DNA of 13,400 nt, taken from JAFGHJ01 sp964631335 (GTDB lineage: Bacteria > Hydrothermota > UBA3072). A program made the position numbers and the translations under genes. The notes beneath the pieces are model-generated. The model was not told the origin of the DNA. It made no database searches and saw nothing but the letters and a program-made list of their open reading frames with translations. The stretch is taken from NCBI GenBank assembly GCA_964631335.1, contig CAZVXD010000051.1, positions 1 through 13,400 of the forward strand, read 5' to 3'. Every line of letters starts with the position of its first letter. Within the stretch, counting starts at the first letter, position 1. This document shows positions 6,781 through 13,398 of the stretch, one piece after another.

Positions 6781-7170
6781 TTATTGACCATCTTGGTCAA
6801 GTATTTTTGAACCCATATCAATAGTCACCCATTCGTCTGCATCTCCGCCGCTAACAAAGATTCCGCAATGATAATCGTTCGAACCGTCTACATCGGTAAA
6901 CTTCCCATTTGCGTCAACTGTCGCGCCCCCACCAAAAGTAACAGTAGCACCAGCGAGACCTTTTACCCTTCCGCCTTTAGCAACAGTCACGTGTTGCCCA
7001 TCAGTCGCGCTATCCTCCGCGACACCCCAACAAAATTCCCCAGCTGAGTCGCATTGCTGTACATATATCGCCTCTGCGCTTTCCTGATATAATTTAACCC
7101 CTCTGCCTGCGGTAATTGTACCGTAAGCGATACAGGGGATTAAAGCTCTTTCTTCTCCTTTATGTGCCAT
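6781..7170 (-). CDS. Head decoration-like protein (DUF2190-type)
   Basis: This 129-residue beta-rich protein lies between the scaffold and capsid genes, the standard position for capsid cement or decoration proteins. The pattern is a string of short strands with Gly turns: LIPCIAYGTITAGRGVKLYQ, FCWGVAEDSATDGQHVTVAK, GGRVKGLAGATVTFGGGATV. It looks like a DUF2190-type small beta-barrel, where a G-V-A-x-x-D motif precedes a V-x-V strand. It ends in the acidic tail KILDQDGQ. GGAGGTG lies five bases before the ATG. It probably binds the outside of the shell, but a role in head completion cannot be excluded. Confidence 0.75.
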   Translation of the reverse strand: MAHKGEERALIPCIAYGTITAGRGVKLYQESAEAIYVQQCDSAGEFCWGVAEDSATDGQHVTVAKGGRVKGLAGATVTFGGGATVDANGKFTDVDGSNDYHCGIFVSGGDADEWVTIDMGSKILDQDGQ

Positions 7171-7182
7171 AATTCACACCTC

Positions 7183-7710
7183 CTACTCGATTAAGTGTTT
7201 TTCTCGGCAAATTCTCGTTGCCTCGTCATAGCTTATCTTGTTATCTTCCGCATATTTCTGGACTATCTGCGCTGTCTTCTTATGTGTATTATCATCTTCG
7301 GTCACAGGCTCTAAGTGGCTTGTCTTCTCGTCAAAACTGATTATCTTCGGCTGGTTCTCGACGTAGTCCCTGAACAATTCGCCAACCGATTTATTAGATT
7401 CGTTTTCTCCATCAGAAAAAAGAATCTCTTTCTCTTCCTGCATTAAAAGGGCTTTTGCGACCGCTTTCTTTGCCGGAGAAATTTTCTCCTTGTTATCTTC
7501 CATGAACTTTTCAGCTTTTCTCTCGATTTCTTTCTTAGCCATTTCGGCTTTTTCTTTCTCGGATGCTTCGATTTTCTTTTCAAGTTCCTCTTTGTCTTTC
7601 AAGAGCTTTTCTTTCTCGGTATCCGTAGCCTCTGAATCTTTCTTAAGCTTTTCTACTTCCTCGCTTAATTTTTGATTCTTTTCTTCAAGTTCTTTTAATT
7701 TCGGATCCAT
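7183..7710 (-). CDS. Nested in-frame scaffold protein (internal start)
   Basis: Within the protease frame an ATG at 7710 (MDPKLKELEEKNQKLSEEVE) is preceded by GGAGGTGATGAT, a near-perfect Shine-Dalgarno at good distance. Translation from here would give a separate 175-residue scaffold without the protease domain. Phages lambda (gpC/Nu3) and Mu (gpI/gpZ) make their scaffold exactly this way. The product starts right at the coiled-coil segment, after the acidic linker, so the site falls on a domain boundary. Such a strong site inside a coding region by chance is unlikely. Its use has not been shown. Confidence 0.78.
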   Translation of the reverse strand: MDPKLKELEEKNQKLSEEVEKLKKDSEATDTEKEKLLKDKEELEKKIEASEKEKAEMAKKEIERKAEKFMEDNKEKISPAKKAVAKALLMQEEKEILFSDGENESNKSVGELFRDYVENQPKIISFDEKTSHLEPVTEDDNTHKKTAQIVQKYAEDNKISYDEATRICREKHLIE

Positions 7711-8319
7711 ATCATCACCTCCGTTTTTGGTTTCTGGATCTTCCTTATCTTCTCCGTACTCAATAACGACATCTTCCGAAAAATCCACAAAAAGCTTTTC
7801 CCCTTCCTCGACTTCATCCCTTATCGCTCCATCGGCATCACCGAAATGGAGGTCCCAAAGGTCGTCTAAAGTTCTTATTGCCTTGTGTTCGGAAGAAAGC
7901 ATTGCCACATCTGAAAGCACATGCGGATATATCTTGCCTGTCGATTTATCTTCATAATTAATTTTTACTTCCGGGGATAACCCTTTAATTTTCTTAGCTG
8001 TAAATGCTAAGTCATAAGTTTTTTTAGGTATTTCGGTTAAATCTGCGAATAGTGTATCGCCCTCAACAAAAAGATTGTTGACCCAGCCAAGAGAAAACAC
8101 CCCGTCTTTTTCATGTCTGAATTCTTCTCCACTGTCTTTTAAAATTTCCTGAATATCGTCATGTGTGAATTTAACCCGAAATGGAATATTCCTTTTACCT
8201 GTTTTTGTCAGTTCATCGAATGCGGTAACCATATCGTTCAAACTATCCTGTGAAAAATAATATCCTTTCCAATTACCGACTTTCATAATCGGTTGTTTAG
8301 AAATACTTTTTGTTTCCAT
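7183..8319 (-). CDS. Alternative protease start without the N-terminal Cys module
   Basis: A second in-frame ATG at 8319 (METKSISKQPIMKVGNWKGY) has GAGGAGGG five bases upstream, at least as good as the site at 8484. It would give a 378-residue protease-scaffold that begins where the gpI-like protease domain begins. The preceding 55 residues with the Cys module would then be a separate N-terminal extension made only from the 8484 start. Either the gene has two starts, or the extension is a recent in-frame fusion of a small upstream gene that kept the old ribosome binding site. Confidence 0.55.
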   Translation of the reverse strand: METKSISKQPIMKVGNWKGYYFSQDSLNDMVTAFDELTKTGKRNIPFRVKFTHDDIQEILKDSGEEFRHEKDGVFSLGWVNNLFVEGDTLFADLTEIPKKTYDLAFTAKKIKGLSPEVKINYEDKSTGKIYPHVLSDVAMLSSEHKAIRTLDDLWDLHFGDADGAIRDEVEEGEKLFVDFSEDVVIEYGEDKEDPETKNGGDDMDPKLKELEEKNQKLSEEVEKLKKDSEATDTEKEKLLKDKEELEKKIEASEKEKAEMAKKEIERKAEKFMEDNKEKISPAKKAVAKALLMQEEKEILFSDGENESNKSVGELFRDYVENQPKIISFDEKTSHLEPVTEDDNTHKKTAQIVQKYAEDNKISYDEATRICREKHLIE

Positions 8320-8484
8320 TGTACCCTCCTCATCTAATTTCAGGCTTTGAGCGTCCCAGTATTTGTTACACATCAAAACCCTCTGGTTGTTTGATTTATA
8401 TTCTTTCTCCATATCCGGATCGCCCATACAATAACTCATCCATTTATTTTTATCTTTAAATTCTTTCGGACTTCTACGCGGCAT
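7183..8484 (-). CDS. Mu gpI-like prohead protease fused to C-terminal scaffold
   Basis: The 433-residue product has three parts. Residues 1-55 carry a Cys module (KWMSYC and QRVLMCNKYW), a pattern I know from small segments linked to phage head protease genes. Residues 60-210 match Mu gpI-type head proteases: a GNWKGYYFSQDSL opening, THDD (H108) as a candidate catalytic His, GWVNNLFVEGDTLFADL, then GLSPEVKINY with S170 as the candidate Ser. Residues 225-433 are acidic and then a Lys/Glu coiled coil (about 262-345), typical of a scaffold, ending in a small helical domain. The ATG at 8484 has GAGGAG seven bases upstream and overlaps the portal stop by 11 bases. The frame is open to 8568, but that region lies within the portal gene. 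The protease should cut scaffold and itself during maturation. Confidence 0.87.
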   Translation of the reverse strand: MPRRSPKEFKDKNKWMSYCMGDPDMEKEYKSNNQRVLMCNKYWDAQSLKLDEEGTMETKSISKQPIMKVGNWKGYYFSQDSLNDMVTAFDELTKTGKRNIPFRVKFTHDDIQEILKDSGEEFRHEKDGVFSLGWVNNLFVEGDTLFADLTEIPKKTYDLAFTAKKIKGLSPEVKINYEDKSTGKIYPHVLSDVAMLSSEHKAIRTLDDLWDLHFGDADGAIRDEVEEGEKLFVDFSEDVVIEYGEDKEDPETKNGGDDMDPKLKELEEKNQKLSEEVEKLKKDSEATDTEKEKLLKDKEELEKKIEASEKEKAEMAKKEIERKAEKFMEDNKEKISPAKKAVAKALLMQEEKEILFSDGENESNKSVGELFRDYVENQPKIISFDEKTSHLEPVTEDDNTHKKTAQIVQKYAEDNKISYDEATRICREKHLIE

Positions 8485-10795
8485 ATTGCCACTCCTCAGA
8501 AAAGTCTTTATATGGTGACCTTTCCCATTTTGAGTATTGATAAGTTTCCCATTCGTAAATCGGTTCAAATGTAGAACGACAATTGTAATGAGCTGGCGGA
8601 GGATTGAATTCCTCGACCGTGAATATCCTACCGTTCATAGATTCGCAATATTCGGTAGTACGTCCGTCGAGAGTCGAATCCCACATGTACCCTACGATTA
8701 TTCGTTTAAGTTCAGGGTTTTCGAACATCGCATATCGACCGCCATTGACCGCTTCGCTTGTATTTTGCCTTATGATAAGGTCTAATTGTGATGCCTTGCT
8801 TAATTCGCCTTTATCGTTAAGCTCTCCTGTCATACGGTATTTTTTCCAGATATCCCGAAGATTGTTTTTAGCCTTAACTGTATCACCATCTCTCAGGTGC
8901 TGGTATAAGGTCATTTTGGCGTCTGATAGAATTCTTGTTGTCTTTACGTCCGTTATTGTAAAAGCTTTATTGTAATAAAAGTCGAGTTCCTTCTTGGTGA
9001 TTGGTATTTTATTTTTGAAATATTTGTAAGCCTCTTTCGCCTCTAATGCGTCCCCTACCGTAAAGCCTATCGAAAATTTTAAATCCTCTTTGAATTTCAA
9101 TTTGTCCGGGAGCTTACCTTTCATAGCTGTTTTTACTTCCTGATAAGCTGTATGCTTAGAATTTAAAAACGCGTTGACAGACCAGTTATGTATTACACGT
9201 TTTAAATCGCCTTTATACTTTAACGGTAATTTTTCGACAAGTTTAGTCGCATTGGGAGCGCCTGAGAGAGAAGCATTATAAAAGTTTTTATTATCAAGAT
9301 ATTCGTACATCTTTTCTTCCATGTTCGTAAATACCTTAACAAGCTCACTTCTGAATCCGTTCTCTAATTCATCCCAGCTTTTCTCAAGTTCTTTGTGATT
9401 GATAGCCTTTCTACCTGCGAATTTATTCGGGTCTGTTTTTGGTTCGGCATGTTTTTCTGTATGCTTTTCTGTAAGAGTATTAAAATTACGTTTATTCTGG
9501 TTTAAACTCGGTATTATCGGCTTACTCGGTTCCGTAGGCATTCCGAGATTTTCACGGATGAATTTTTCGTCATCCTCTGTCGGAGTAATAGCGCCTGCGG
9601 TAACAAGAGCCGACCAGGATGTAGCGACTTCATGTATATTTTCATGTGTTAGCGGATTAAACACGAAAGATGGGGCCGGTATATTTGTCCCGAAGTTGTA
9701 ATCGACTAAACGCCTGATTAATTGTTCTCCGATTATTCCTTCCTCGGATATCGCCTTATTCTTATCGAGGACCATCAGAAAGACATCAAATTCCTGTTTT
9801 GCCTTAGCCCAGGAACCGAAAGCCACACTTGAAAATCCGAGCGAATCGGGCATAAGCAAGCCCCTCGAAATCATCATGTTTTGCTTGTCGATTGCTTCTT
9901 CGAACGGGCTGGCTCCAGGAGTAGGATTAAGAGAACCTATTTCGCAAGTATTCGGTATTGAAATACCTGTTGTCGATTGAATTGTATCCATAGTTTCAAG
10001 AGCGTCTTCTTCAAGATCGGGCTGGTCGGGAGGATATCTAATATACAGTATCCCCGCGCCTCTGCGTTCAAGAGAAATATTCCAGAACCGTAAAAGCCAT
10101 TTCTTTGAGATATAGTGTTTATAAATATATACCGGGTCGGGCGTACCGTAAGGATTTTCAAATTCCGGGTTATGCGTATAGATAATAGCCTTTTCTCTCG
10201 GTACAGGTTCGGCTTCTATCTGCCCTATACCCTGCTGTCCTATTTCTTCTATATTCCCGTGTTTATCGAGTTTAAATTTGATGTATGAAGGGTATCGCGT
10301 TTTAATCGATTCGATACCAACCTTCCCACTCCATTTGCCCGATGTAATATTTCTGTATTTATTCAATCCGAATAATTGCCAGTTAATTTCGGAAAAGGAA
10401 AACCCGTAACTCTGAGCTGAATAAACCTTTTCGAGAACATCCCGGAAAGCTCCTCTCATTCCTTCCCGTAAACAAAAATCGATAAACTCCGCAATAGCCT
10501 GGTCCCCCTTGTCATTCGACCAGGGTTCGATATGCCAGCCTGTCGAAAGTCTTGCGTAATTCTTAAGCCTGAAACAAGTATTATAAACAGCGTCCCGCGC
10601 CATTTCGTCAAGGAAAGCCCATCCGCGTTCTTTGATTAGAGTGTTTGGATTAGACATCCATATATTCCAATCCAAAATGTATTGTGGGCTTATGAGGAAC
10701 GAGGTTATTTCTCCATAATTGGGTTTAGATTGATTGTTTTGCTTTTTTGTTTCCGCGTGTTTTATACGGCTTAAAAAATTTTTCTTTTTCTTCAT
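8474..10795 (-). CDS. Portal protein (DUF935 / Mu gp29-like) fused to gpF-like head morphogenesis domain
   Basis: This 773-residue protein joins two proteins that are separate in Mu. Residues from about 20 to 420 match DUF935 portals: ERGWAFLDEM, GWHIEPW, YSAQSYGFSFSEINW, a NPYGTPDPVYIYKHYISKKW motif and SLERRGAGIL. A linker of about 50 residues rich in Lys, Glu and Pro (NKRNFNTLTEKHTEKHAEPK) follows. Residues about 470-773 match the gpF/SPP1 gp7-type head morphogenesis family, ending with DGRTTEYCESMNGRIFTVEE (from about 710) and PPPAHYNCRSTFEPI. The PP-x-H-x-NCRS motif and the paired Cys (about 717 and 739) are the family signature. The portal is the DNA entry ring and the connector foundation; the F-like part acts in head assembly. 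The start overlaps the terminase stop (TAATG) and has a weak ribosome site, suggesting coupling. Confidence 0.88.
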   Translation of the reverse strand: MKKKKNFLSRIKHAETKKQNNQSKPNYGEITSFLISPQYILDWNIWMSNPNTLIKERGWAFLDEMARDAVYNTCFRLKNYARLSTGWHIEPWSNDKGDQAIAEFIDFCLREGMRGAFRDVLEKVYSAQSYGFSFSEINWQLFGLNKYRNITSGKWSGKVGIESIKTRYPSYIKFKLDKHGNIEEIGQQGIGQIEAEPVPREKAIIYTHNPEFENPYGTPDPVYIYKHYISKKWLLRFWNISLERRGAGILYIRYPPDQPDLEEDALETMDTIQSTTGISIPNTCEIGSLNPTPGASPFEEAIDKQNMMISRGLLMPDSLGFSSVAFGSWAKAKQEFDVFLMVLDKNKAISEEGIIGEQLIRRLVDYNFGTNIPAPSFVFNPLTHENIHEVATSWSALVTAGAITPTEDDEKFIRENLGMPTEPSKPIIPSLNQNKRNFNTLTEKHTEKHAEPKTDPNKFAGRKAINHKELEKSWDELENGFRSELVKVFTNMEEKMYEYLDNKNFYNASLSGAPNATKLVEKLPLKYKGDLKRVIHNWSVNAFLNSKHTAYQEVKTAMKGKLPDKLKFKEDLKFSIGFTVGDALEAKEAYKYFKNKIPITKKELDFYYNKAFTITDVKTTRILSDAKMTLYQHLRDGDTVKAKNNLRDIWKKYRMTGELNDKGELSKASQLDLIIRQNTSEAVNGGRYAMFENPELKRIIVGYMWDSTLDGRTTEYCESMNGRIFTVEEFNPPPAHYNCRSTFEPIYEWETYQYSKWERSPYKDFSEEWQYAA

Positions 10796-12231
10796 TAAAA
10801 CACCGCTAAATCCTTCGCGAATTCATTCTGTCGTGACCCCTTTCTGCCTCTTGTCGAATCGCTTTTAATGTTTCCGGTTTTTAAATCGCCTTTCCCATAT
10901 CGCCTTGCCACATTTGCGAGGACAAAAGAATCTCCGAAATCGGGAGACCTTCCTAACCGCTGGTTATATTTCGCTTTTGGTTCAACTGAAATTCTGCCCT
11001 GTCTGTCTACTTCTTTATGTCGCTGAGCTAAATCTGAAATTAAAAATTTTGTGTCCTGGATAGCCGTTAAATCACCACTCTTAACCGCCTCATCCACCCA
11101 ACACCAGGCTTCCGCCGATTTGTTGGCGTATACATCGGGTCGTAACGCATTCTCAGAACCTTTGTAATAAATGACCTTGCCCCGTAATTCCCTACTATCC
11201 GCAAGACCGTTGGCTACACCGATACCAACCCCGAGGGCGTCGATTGCTATTTTGCTTATCGCATAATTCCTTGTGATATCCAATACCCTGCCTTCCGTCT
11301 CGGTTGTCTTTGCTTCCCATGAAAATGAATTGACATGTTGACCGTTTGCGTCGAGTAGAGTTAATACTGTTAAATCACCACCGAGGTCTGCGACATCCAG
11401 TCCGGCATAGTAGGGTTTTTCGTGGGTTATTTCGTTAGCTTTTCTAACAATGGATTTTAAAGCGGCATAGGATATTACTCCTCCGAGAGAATCTTTCGGA
11501 CATTCCGCCGCTACCCTGGTCTTATAAATGAAACTATTCTCTCCCCATTCAAGTTTCATATCTTCAATCCAATCCTTCGTTGCCAATCCCGGTACATACA
11601 TCTCACCTGTTATATTTGGAGATTCCCAGGAGGGTATAGTTGCCGATTTCCATATAGGAGATTCAAAGAGATTAACAAACTTAGAAAGCGGATCGAGCAT
11701 ATTCCCGAGAGCCACAATCTTAAAAACTTCCGATTCCATCGATAAAGCCCCTTCCCATATCTCGTTGCTTATCCCTGAAGCCTCATCGATAAGAATCATA
11801 GCATAGGGCGCGTGGTATCCCTGAAAAGCTGAAGAATCTTTGTCCTTCGTGGCAAATCCAATCGCGAAGGAAGTATCTTCCTCATCCATGCGTAAGAAGG
11901 TTGTCAAACATTCTGAATTAGGAAAATAATTTTTAAAATTGGATTCGGCATATTTCTTTCTAATTTCCTTCCACATCTGAAACTTGACCTGTCTGTTATC
12001 GTGCGCTGTCGTTATCACTATCGAACCCGGATAACAAAAGAGGAACCAGAGAACCAAATCGGAACCAGTAAAGGTCTTCCCGACTTTGTGTCCTGAACCG
12101 ATGGCGACTCTATCATGTGCTGCGACCATGCGATAAACTTCTTTTTGTTTTGAGTATAACTGATGACCTAAAATTTCTTCTGAAAATAAAACAGGGTCTT
12201 GCCGTAAAGCTAAAAGAGTTTCCTCAGTCAT
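10795..12231 (-). CDS. terL: Terminase large subunit (DNA packaging ATPase and nuclease)
   Basis: This 478-residue protein drives ATP-dependent packaging and cuts the DNA concatemer. The ATPase part has Walker A GSGHKVGKT (residues 45-53), Walker B AMILIDEA (144-151, with D149 and E150) and a coupling motif VALGN (173-177). The RNase H-like nuclease part has the acidic triad pattern GLDVADLGGD (D279), IAIDALG (D331) and PDFGDSFVLA (D431 and D434). Length and order are normal for the family, and all key residues appear present. The basic tail (residues 445-478) may contact the portal. The ATG overlaps the small terminase stop as ATGA, and the portal gene follows with a one-base overlap. Confidence 0.95.
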   Translation of the reverse strand: MTEETLLALRQDPVLFSEEILGHQLYSKQKEVYRMVAAHDRVAIGSGHKVGKTFTGSDLVLWFLFCYPGSIVITTAHDNRQVKFQMWKEIRKKYAESNFKNYFPNSECLTTFLRMDEEDTSFAIGFATKDKDSSAFQGYHAPYAMILIDEASGISNEIWEGALSMESEVFKIVALGNMLDPLSKFVNLFESPIWKSATIPSWESPNITGEMYVPGLATKDWIEDMKLEWGENSFIYKTRVAAECPKDSLGGVISYAALKSIVRKANEITHEKPYYAGLDVADLGGDLTVLTLLDANGQHVNSFSWEAKTTETEGRVLDITRNYAISKIAIDALGVGIGVANGLADSRELRGKVIYYKGSENALRPDVYANKSAEAWCWVDEAVKSGDLTAIQDTKFLISDLAQRHKEVDRQGRISVEPKAKYNQRLGRSPDFGDSFVLANVARRYGKGDLKTGNIKSDSTRGRKGSRQNEFAKDLAVF

Positions 12232-12671
12232 TTTTTCTTCGCTTCCTTAATTTTTTGGTCAAGGATTTTTAATTCATCAAATAAATTAAATTCAAATTTC
12301 TTAGCTTGCTCTGGAATCATCCCAACCGATTGAAGTTTTTCGAATAATTTTAGATCTATTTCAAAAGCCTGCCTAAATCTATTCCGGGAAAGAGCATCTT
12401 GTCTGGCTAATGTTGCAGATTGAATTATATGCCCTATCCATTGTTCTGAACTTCCAGAATATTCTTGCGCAAGTTTTTTCTTCGCTTCCTTAAGTCTATT
12501 TCTAACTGTCCTTTCACACCTACCAATCACTTTCGCAATTTCAGTAGAAGGTTGTCCTTTATTATCAAGATAAAGACAAACATCTTCTTCTTGAGATAAA
12601 GTCAAAGCATCTGGCAAAATCTTTCTGTTTTTAAGCTCTTCAATTAATTGCTTTAAATCTACTTTCTTCAT
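12228..12671 (-). CDS. Putative terminase small subunit (HTH DNA-binding)
   Basis: This 147-residue basic protein lies directly before the large terminase gene and overlaps it by ATGA. Residues 42-66 (STEIAKVIGRCERTVRNRLK, then EAKKKL) form a helix-turn-helix with the usual A-x-x-x-G-x-x-x-x-T-V pattern. The C-terminal part is helical (QDALSRNRFRQAFEIDLKLF, then LFDELKILDQKIKEAKKK), suitable for oligomerisation. Small terminases recognise the packaging site on phage DNA and recruit the large subunit, so the repeat array at 12888-12943 is a candidate target. A sigma-like or transcriptional regulator with the same HTH is the main alternative, but gene order favours the terminase. Confidence 0.72.
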   Translation of the reverse strand: MKKVDLKQLIEELKNRKILPDALTLSQEEDVCLYLDNKGQPSTEIAKVIGRCERTVRNRLKEAKKKLAQEYSGSSEQWIGHIIQSATLARQDALSRNRFRQAFEIDLKLFEKLQSVGMIPEQAKKFEFNLFDELKILDQKIKEAKKK

Positions 12672-12865
12672 TCAACTAACTCCGTTTCAATCTTCACCTC
12701 AACAAGTTGGCTTCCGATTTGCACATCGGATAAAGCCGCCATCACCTCGTTTTGTTTTTGTGGAATATCGTAACAATCGATTATTAAACGTATCTGAGTA
12801 TCGCCACTTGCCAGAGCTTTTCTGTTGAATTGTTTTATCTGTGCAAGAAAGGATATTTTCGCCAT
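12668..12865 (-). CDS. Small unknown protein upstream of the terminase genes
   Basis: This 65-residue protein starts MAKISFLAQIKQFNRKALAS and contains an ASGDTQIRLIIDCYD strand segment, a short helix around PQKQNEVMAALSD and a strand-rich end (QLVEVKIETELVE). The first half has the A-x-GD-x-x-x-RL-x-x pattern of some small early phage proteins, but I do not recognise a family. It overlaps the putative small terminase by ATGA, so it appears to belong to the same transcript. No Shine-Dalgarno is visible before the ATG (TATTATTCTACAA), in contrast to most genes here. Translation may be leaderless, or the true start could differ. Confidence 0.6.
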   Translation of the reverse strand: MAKISFLAQIKQFNRKALASGDTQIRLIIDCYDIPQKQNEVMAALSDVQIGSQLVEVKIETELVE

Positions 12866-12887
12866 TTGTAGAATAATAGCGTTAAGC

Positions 12888-12943
12888 TAAGGTTCAAATA
12901 AAGTAGCAAACAAGGTTACAATAAGGTTCAAATAAGGTTCAAT
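12888..12943. repeat. Five-unit tandem array with about 11-bp period
   Basis: On the plus strand the unit is TAAGGTTCAAA (minus strand TTTGAACCTTA). Copies lie at 12888-12898 (exact), 12899-12909 (7 of 11), 12911-12921 (8 of 11), 12922-12932 (exact) and 12933-12943 (10 of 11). One base is inserted between the second and third units. A period of 11 places the copies on roughly the same DNA face. The array fills most of the gap between the HTH gene ending at 12968 and the gene starting at 12865. It may be a binding site for the small terminase (cos/pac-type) or an operator for a regulator. Its function is not proven. Confidence 0.85.
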
Positions 12944-12967
12944 TTTGTTACTCTTGTTGGAAATAAA

Positions 12968-13141
12968 CTATTTTGAATATATGATTCTTTTGATAGTTCC
13001 TACTGATAAATTGTGGTTTTTGCTTAATTCTTCTAAAATTTCCTCAACGTAAAGCTCTCCATTCAGGTATTTTTTATTGTAAAGAAATTCAAATTCTTTT
13101 CTGATTTCTTCATTTCTTTTCTCAACTACCGGATGGCTCAT
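12968..13141 (-). CDS. Small putative helix-turn-helix protein
   Basis: A 57-residue protein starting MSHPVVEKRNEEIRKEFEFL and ending NHNLSVGTIKRIIYSK. The C-terminal 30 residues fit a helix-turn-helix pattern: EEILEELSKNHNLSVGTIKR, with a helix, a turn at NHN-LS and a recognition helix at VGTIKRII. Small phage proteins of this type often act as regulators or DNA-binding accessory factors, but I cannot name a family. The ATG at 13141 overlaps the stop of the preceding gene as ATGA, so the two are probably co-transcribed. The phased repeat array begins about 25 bases beyond its stop and could be its binding site. Confidence 0.65.
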   Translation of the reverse strand: MSHPVVEKRNEEIRKEFEFLYNKKYLNGELYVEEILEELSKNHNLSVGTIKRIIYSK

Positions 13142-13398
13142 CCCTTCGTTACCGTTTCTCCGTCATTAGGCTCTGGCAAAACTGTTTTCTCTTCAATCCC
13201 ATCATATGGCATTAAAGCATATTCTATTATTTTTATTTTCTCAATAACACGCTTTAATTTCGGATTTTTAATCTTTTCTTCTTTAGTCGGTTTTCTCGAT
13301 TTTTCTATTTTACCTCCGGGTGCTAATAAATATTTACCGAATTGTGCATTAAATAATTTCTCCGCTTCTTGCTTTCTTAATACGCAAAACGGGGGTCT
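13138..13398 (-). CDS. C-terminal fragment of an unknown Lys-rich protein (5' end outside window)
   Basis: This frame is open from the window edge and gives 86 residues before a TGA at 13140-13138. The visible part begins RPPFCVLRKQEAEKLFNAQF and continues with GKYLLAPGGKIEKSRKPTKE, then a basic helix (NPKLKRVIEKIKIIEYALMP) and an acidic end (GIEEKTVLPEPNDGETVTKG). I do not recognise it. A basic middle followed by an acidic tail would fit a nucleic-acid-binding protein, but this is only composition. The stop overlaps the next start (ATGA), and the frame is consistently coding-like. The start codon and N-terminal domain cannot be seen. Confidence 0.6.
   Translation of the reverse strand, partial: RPPFCVLRKQEAEKLFNAQFGKYLLAPGGKIEKSRKPTKEEKIKNPKLKRVIEKIKIIEYALMPYDGIEEKTVLPEPNDGETVTKG

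Noticed and set aside
7490..7957. Ser/Phe-rich plus-strand frames opposite the scaffold region
   Set aside because: They are the antisense image of Lys/Glu-rich codons (GAA/AAG read as TTC/CTT) and have no protein-like features.
8485..8568. Upstream start of the protease frame at 8568
   Set aside because: The extra 28 residues lie within the conserved C-terminal end of the portal-F protein, and the ATG at 8484 has a good GAGGAG site.
9937..10161. A 74-codon minus-strand open frame inside the portal gene
   Set aside because: It is in another frame of a strongly conserved portal segment (the NPYGTPDP region) and has no ribosome site.
12888..12943. CRISPR array
   Set aside because: Units are only 11 bp and contiguous, with no spacers and no cas genes.
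12866..12967. A sigma70-type promoter for the packaging operon within the gap
   Set aside because: Several TTGAAC-like hexamers occur because they are part of the repeat, but none has a good -10 at 16-18 bases. A promoter may exist but cannot be supported.
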